This document shows, piece by piece, positions 61,273 through 64,000 of a stretch of 64,000 nt of DNA (its first letter is position 1; every line of letters starts with the position of its first letter). The notes under the pieces were generated by a model that searched no databases, was not told where the DNA came from, and saw nothing but the letters and a program-made list of their open reading frames with translations. Source of the DNA: Flavobacteriales bacterium (lineage in GTDB: Bacteria; Bacteroidota; Bacteroidia; Flavobacteriales; Flavobacteriaceae); contig JAFLBS010000001.1 in NCBI GenBank assembly GCA_017303755.1, positions 806,001 through 870,000 on the forward strand, read 5' to 3'. Position numbers and translations under genes: made by a program.

Positions 61273-61875
61273 CTATAACAACTTCACTTCGGTGATTTCG
61301 TTGTAAATCTTGTAAGTTTTAGTCTTCGGATCGAAAAACTGCTGTTCGGTGTAAAAAATTTCAACTTTATCACCTTTTACAATTTTATCTTTGATGAACA
61401 AACTGTCGCCTTCAAACGAAAAAAGCCAAATAAACTCTCTTTTAGTATTGCTCTCGTCAGTTATTGTAATTGTGTTAAACTCGGCAGAAATCATCGATTC
61501 AAAACTTCCTTTGTGTGAAGATGCAATTACTTCTACCACTTCATCTTCGGCAGCATATTCATCAGCTACTTCATCTAAAATATTAGAAAAAACCTTCGGG
61601 CAAAGTAGTGCCATTTCAACGCCAACGTTTTCTGCAATTCGCTCTAACGAAGTTGATTTTTTATCTGGATTATAACCAATTACTTTTCGGTCTTTTTCAT
61701 CCAACATCCCTAACGATTCAAAAATACACAATCCCAAATCAGTTTCGGTTAGTTTTTCTGTACCTTTATTGGTGGCACATTCGCAAGTTAATGCTGCTAA
61801 TTTCTTGTAAACAGCTTCTTTTTTTTGAGCCGTCATTGCAACAGTACACAACAACAGCAATAGCAATTTTTTCAT
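61273..61875 (-). CDS. Exported protein of unknown function
   Basis: 200 residues from the ATG at 61875 (MKKLLLLLLCTVAMTAQ); a TTG three codons earlier is less likely. After the signal peptide a helical domain with three cysteines follows (LAALTCECATNKG, LGLCIFESLG), and then a beta-rich part (FESMISAEFNTITITDES, FIKDKIVKGDKVEIFY). I recognise no family. It is single and convergent with the patatin gene. Confidence 0.7.
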   Translation of the reverse strand: MKKLLLLLLCTVAMTAQKKEAVYKKLAALTCECATNKGTEKLTETDLGLCIFESLGMLDEKDRKVIGYNPDKKSTSLERIAENVGVEMALLCPKVFSNILDEVADEYAAEDEVVEVIASSHKGSFESMISAEFNTITITDESNTKREFIWLFSFEGDSLFIKDKIVKGDKVEIFYTEQQFFDPKTKTYKIYNEITEVKLL

Positions 61876-62040
61876 TTTTGTCAATTTAATTCAGTGTTTA
61901 CAAACGCCGAAAAGATTAAGAATTATTTTTTTGCGAATATAAAACTTCTGTTGATAAAGTGTTTAATTAACTCCACTTTTATTGTCTTTTTTTCTGGAAT
62001 AGAATTTGTAGATTTACACCGATAAAAACTCTAATTAATT

Positions 62041-62439
62041 ATGAAGTCATTCTATTTTTTCCTTCTTATAGCCTTTTTAAGTGTGGGTTCACATGCCCAA
62101 ACACTCACTTTTAAAACCAGCAGCGTTAGTGTAACGGAGAAAAACGAAAAAGGGAAATGGAATAATTGGTCGGAATTTGTTGATGCCGACTTAATCATCA
62201 CCATCGACGGTAAAAAAAATCGAATCGTTGTTAATTCGCCCGATATTCAGGTTTATACAATCAAAGCCTATGGTGAAAAAATCGAAAATGACGACCAAAA
62301 AATAGTACCTTTTGAATGTGTTGACAACAATGGCTCAAAATGTAATATCATCGTTATTACGCACAAAAAAGAAAACAATCGTATGCAGTTTTACATCAAT
62401 TATTCGGAGGTAAAATTTGTGTACAACATCTACAATTAA
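62041..62439 (+). CDS. Small secreted protein of unknown function
   Basis: 132 residues with a signal peptide (to about Gln20, SVGSHAQ) and a single beta-rich domain (FKTSSVSVTEKNEKGKWNNWSEFVDADLIITIDGKK...). No family recognised. It lies 8 bp before rnpA and is probably on the same transcript. Confidence 0.75.
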   Translation: MKSFYFFLLIAFLSVGSHAQTLTFKTSSVSVTEKNEKGKWNNWSEFVDADLIITIDGKKNRIVVNSPDIQVYTIKAYGEKIENDDQKIVPFECVDNNGSKCNIIVITHKKENNRMQFYINYSEVKFVYNIYN

Positions 62440-62447
62440 ATTCAAAA

Positions 62448-62828
62448 ATGGATTTCTCCTTTTCAAAAAATGAAAAATTAAAAAGCAGAAAAGTCATCGA
62501 TTCGCTTTTTACCGAAGGAAAATCCGTTGCAAAATACCCGTTGCGATTAGTGTATGTTGAGGTAACAAACGAAGAAGAAATTCCACTGAAAATGGGCGTT
62601 TCAGTTTCCAAAAAACACTTCAAACACGCTGTTGACCGCAATTACTTCAAGCGAGTTCTTCGCGAATGTTATCGCCTCAATAAACATCTTTTGTTGGACA
62701 ACATTGAAAAAAAATACGCCGCTATGTTTTTTTATCAAACCAGCGACCGTTTGAGTTATCAAGAAATCAACGAAAAAACAATTCTCCTTTTTAAAAAATT
62801 CATCGAAACAGAAAATAAAACGGTTTAG
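62448..62828 (+). CDS. rnpA: Ribonuclease P protein component
   Basis: 126 residues: basic, with the RnpA signature KHAVDRNYFKRVLRECYR (RNxxKR core) and the N-terminal FSFSKNEKLKSRKVIDSLF. It is the protein cofactor of RNase P in tRNA 5' maturation. In this group rnpA is often near an S41 protease gene, as here. Confidence 0.95.
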   Translation: MDFSFSKNEKLKSRKVIDSLFTEGKSVAKYPLRLVYVEVTNEEEIPLKMGVSVSKKHFKHAVDRNYFKRVLRECYRLNKHLLLDNIEKKYAAMFFYQTSDRLSYQEINEKTILLFKKFIETENKTV

Positions 62829-62930
62829 AATGAACTCATTTAAACTTTTTCGCCTCAATCAAAAAAGTTTAAACAGTTTTAATAATAATACGAAGTCTTT
62901 TTTCGTTTTTACATTCTAAATCAATTTATT

Positions 62931-63812
62931 ATGCGGTTTATTTTCACTTTTCTATCTATTGGATTTCTTTTTTGCGGTTGTAAAGAAGCCGAGGCAGAAG
63001 CCGATGTCGTTGCAGTAAAAATGCCTGCAAAAGTAATGTACGAAGAAGATCCAAATTATGACATGGCGGTTGATTCTGTTGCTACAGAAGCAGTACAAAA
63101 TGCACCAGCAATGAGTACTTCATCTGAAGAAAAAATGGAGCAAAAAATTATTAAATCGGGTGATTTGCGTTTTGAAACTTCCGACATGGAGGAAACGTAC
63201 GGCGCTGTTAATCAATTGATAAAAAAACACAAAGCGATTGTTCAAAGTGATACTGAAGATAAAGACAGTTACACTTTCAGCCGTTACTTAACACTCAGAA
63301 TTCCCAACGAACATTTTGACAACTTCATCAACGACTTAGGAAAAGGAGTTGACTATTTTGACAGAAAAAACATATCCATTGAAGATGTGACAGAAGAATA
63401 TATTGATGTTGCCTCGCGAATTAAAACCAAAAAAGCATTAGAAACGCGTTATCTCGAATTACTAAATAAAGCCAACAAAGTATCTGAAATGCTCGAAATT
63501 GAGCGTGAACTGGCAACCATTCGAGAAGAAATCGAGGCCAAAGAAGGTCGGTTGAAATACATCCAAAATAAGGTAGCGATGAGCACGATTAATATCGAAT
63601 TTTACAAAGCAATGGAACGTAAAGCGGGAGCACGCGTTTCTTTTGGTACAAAATTTGTCAATGCAATAAAATCGGGTTTCAACGGAATTTCAACTTTCTT
63701 CCTTTGGGTAATCGAAGTTTGGCCTTTTATTATTATTTTAGTGGCCTTGATATATTTTATTAGAAAACGATTTAAGAAAAAAAGCAACAATCAAAATGTG
63801 GACACGAATTAA
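62931..63812 (+). CDS. DUF4349 lipoprotein with C-terminal membrane helix
   Basis: 293 residues: lipobox (FCGC, Cys17), an acidic linker, then the DUF4349 core (about 70-235) with IIKSGDLRFETSDMEETYGAVNQLIKKHK, a coiled-coil stretch (KTKKALETRYLELLNKANKVSEMLEIERELATIREEIEAKEGRL) and one membrane helix near the end (about 250-275) with a basic tail. It is probably an envelope protein anchored at both ends; function unknown. It overlaps the start of the S41 gene by 17 bases. Confidence 0.85.
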   Translation: MRFIFTFLSIGFLFCGCKEAEAEADVVAVKMPAKVMYEEDPNYDMAVDSVATEAVQNAPAMSTSSEEKMEQKIIKSGDLRFETSDMEETYGAVNQLIKKHKAIVQSDTEDKDSYTFSRYLTLRIPNEHFDNFINDLGKGVDYFDRKNISIEDVTEEYIDVASRIKTKKALETRYLELLNKANKVSEMLEIERELATIREEIEAKEGRLKYIQNKVAMSTINIEFYKAMERKAGARVSFGTKFVNAIKSGFNGISTFFLWVIEVWPFIIILVALIYFIRKRFKKKSNNQNVDTN

Positions 63813-64000
63813 GAAAAGATATGTAATTCCAGTAGTCGCTGGCGGATTTTTATTCGTTGGAATGAGTTTCAAAGACGACTTTTTTGAAGTGGCCAAACAA
63901 ATTGAAATTTTCACTACTACTTTCAAAACCGTAAACCAGAATTACGTAGATCAAGTTTCACCAGCCGAATTGATGGACAAAGCAATCAAGAGCATGCTGG
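63796..64000 (+). CDS. S41 family (C-terminal processing) protease, partial (runs off right edge)
   Basis: The ATG at 63796 opens a frame that stays open to the window end (68 codons): MWTRIKKRYVIPVVAGGFLF membrane anchor, then FKDDFFEVAKQIEIFTTTFKTVNQNYVDQVSPAELMDKAIKSML. This is the typical N-terminus of Bacteroidota carboxyl-terminal processing (CtpA-like) proteases, which have PDZ and S41 domains further on. It overlaps the DUF4349 gene, implying coupling. Confidence 0.8.
   Translation, partial: MWTRIKKRYVIPVVAGGFLFVGMSFKDDFFEVAKQIEIFTTTFKTVNQNYVDQVSPAELMDKAIKSML

Noticed and set aside
1-64000. tRNA, rRNA and CRISPR arrays
   Set aside because: I found no cloverleaf, ribosomal RNA segment or regularly spaced repeats by reading; a covariance-model scan could still find small RNAs.

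Overview
The window looks like a chromosomal segment of a Flavobacterium-type bacterium (Bacteroidota, Flavobacteriaceae). The DNA is AT-rich, and promoters fit the Bacteroidota pattern TTTG-N19-23-TAnnTTTG. Many proteins are family hallmarks: a PorP/SprF-like protein, a giant adhesin with a type B type-IX-secretion C-terminus, SusC-like TonB receptors, a SufABCDSE system, and DUF3078, DUF2480 and DUF5689 proteins. I saw no rRNA, tRNA, CRISPR array or complete insertion sequence.

Layout. (1) 1-7.3 kb, minus strand: a sporulation-delaying-protein (Sdp)-like toxin locus. It has three SdpC-like precursors, SdpA, and the start of SdpB, which runs off the left edge. Beside it lie a small secreted protein and a lipoprotein-type sensor kinase with a NarL-type response regulator. 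Three promoters share one architecture (TTAAC-N6-TACGG-N5-CCGTA-N22-TACTTTT). It is absent from the kinase promoter and probably marks the regulator's targets. (2) 7.1-13.4 kb: a small lipoprotein, a phosphatase, a PhnA-domain protein, ALDH7, 3-hydroxyanthranilate dioxygenase and a secreted nuclease. (3) 13.5-18.3 kb: a TonB receptor operon with two surface-type proteins. (4) 18.8-27.8 kb: OmpA/PD40 protein, PorP/SprF-like protein and a 2037-residue adhesin. (5) 28-41.4 kb: hflX and the suf genes, interrupted by a two-gene plus-strand insert and by several kinds of intergenic palindromic repeat. One insert is a GxxExxY gene inside 29-bp inverted repeats. (6) 41.5-51.4 kb: metallo-hydrolase, MarR regulator with a likely operator, TonB receptor, two S8 proteases, M1 peptidase and a peroxiredoxin-like protein.

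(7) 51.4-61.2 kb is the most unusual region. A LexA-like repressor (HTH plus S24 self-cleaving domain) has the palindrome AAGAAAATAATCTT upstream of its own gene. The same site, exact or near-exact, recurs in pairs in two downstream promoters, with one copy in the -33/-7 spacer each time. The first promoter drives an unrecognised 1309-residue protein, a muramidase plus cysteine-peptidase wall hydrolase, and a signal-peptide protein placed like an immunity protein. The second drives an M15 endolysin-like peptidase and a patatin phospholipase. I read this as a damage-inducible antibacterial or lytic module with no recognisable phage genes. That reading is inference; the shared operators are seen directly.

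(8) 61.2-64 kb: two small secreted proteins, rnpA, a DUF4349 lipoprotein and the start of an S41 protease that runs off the right edge.
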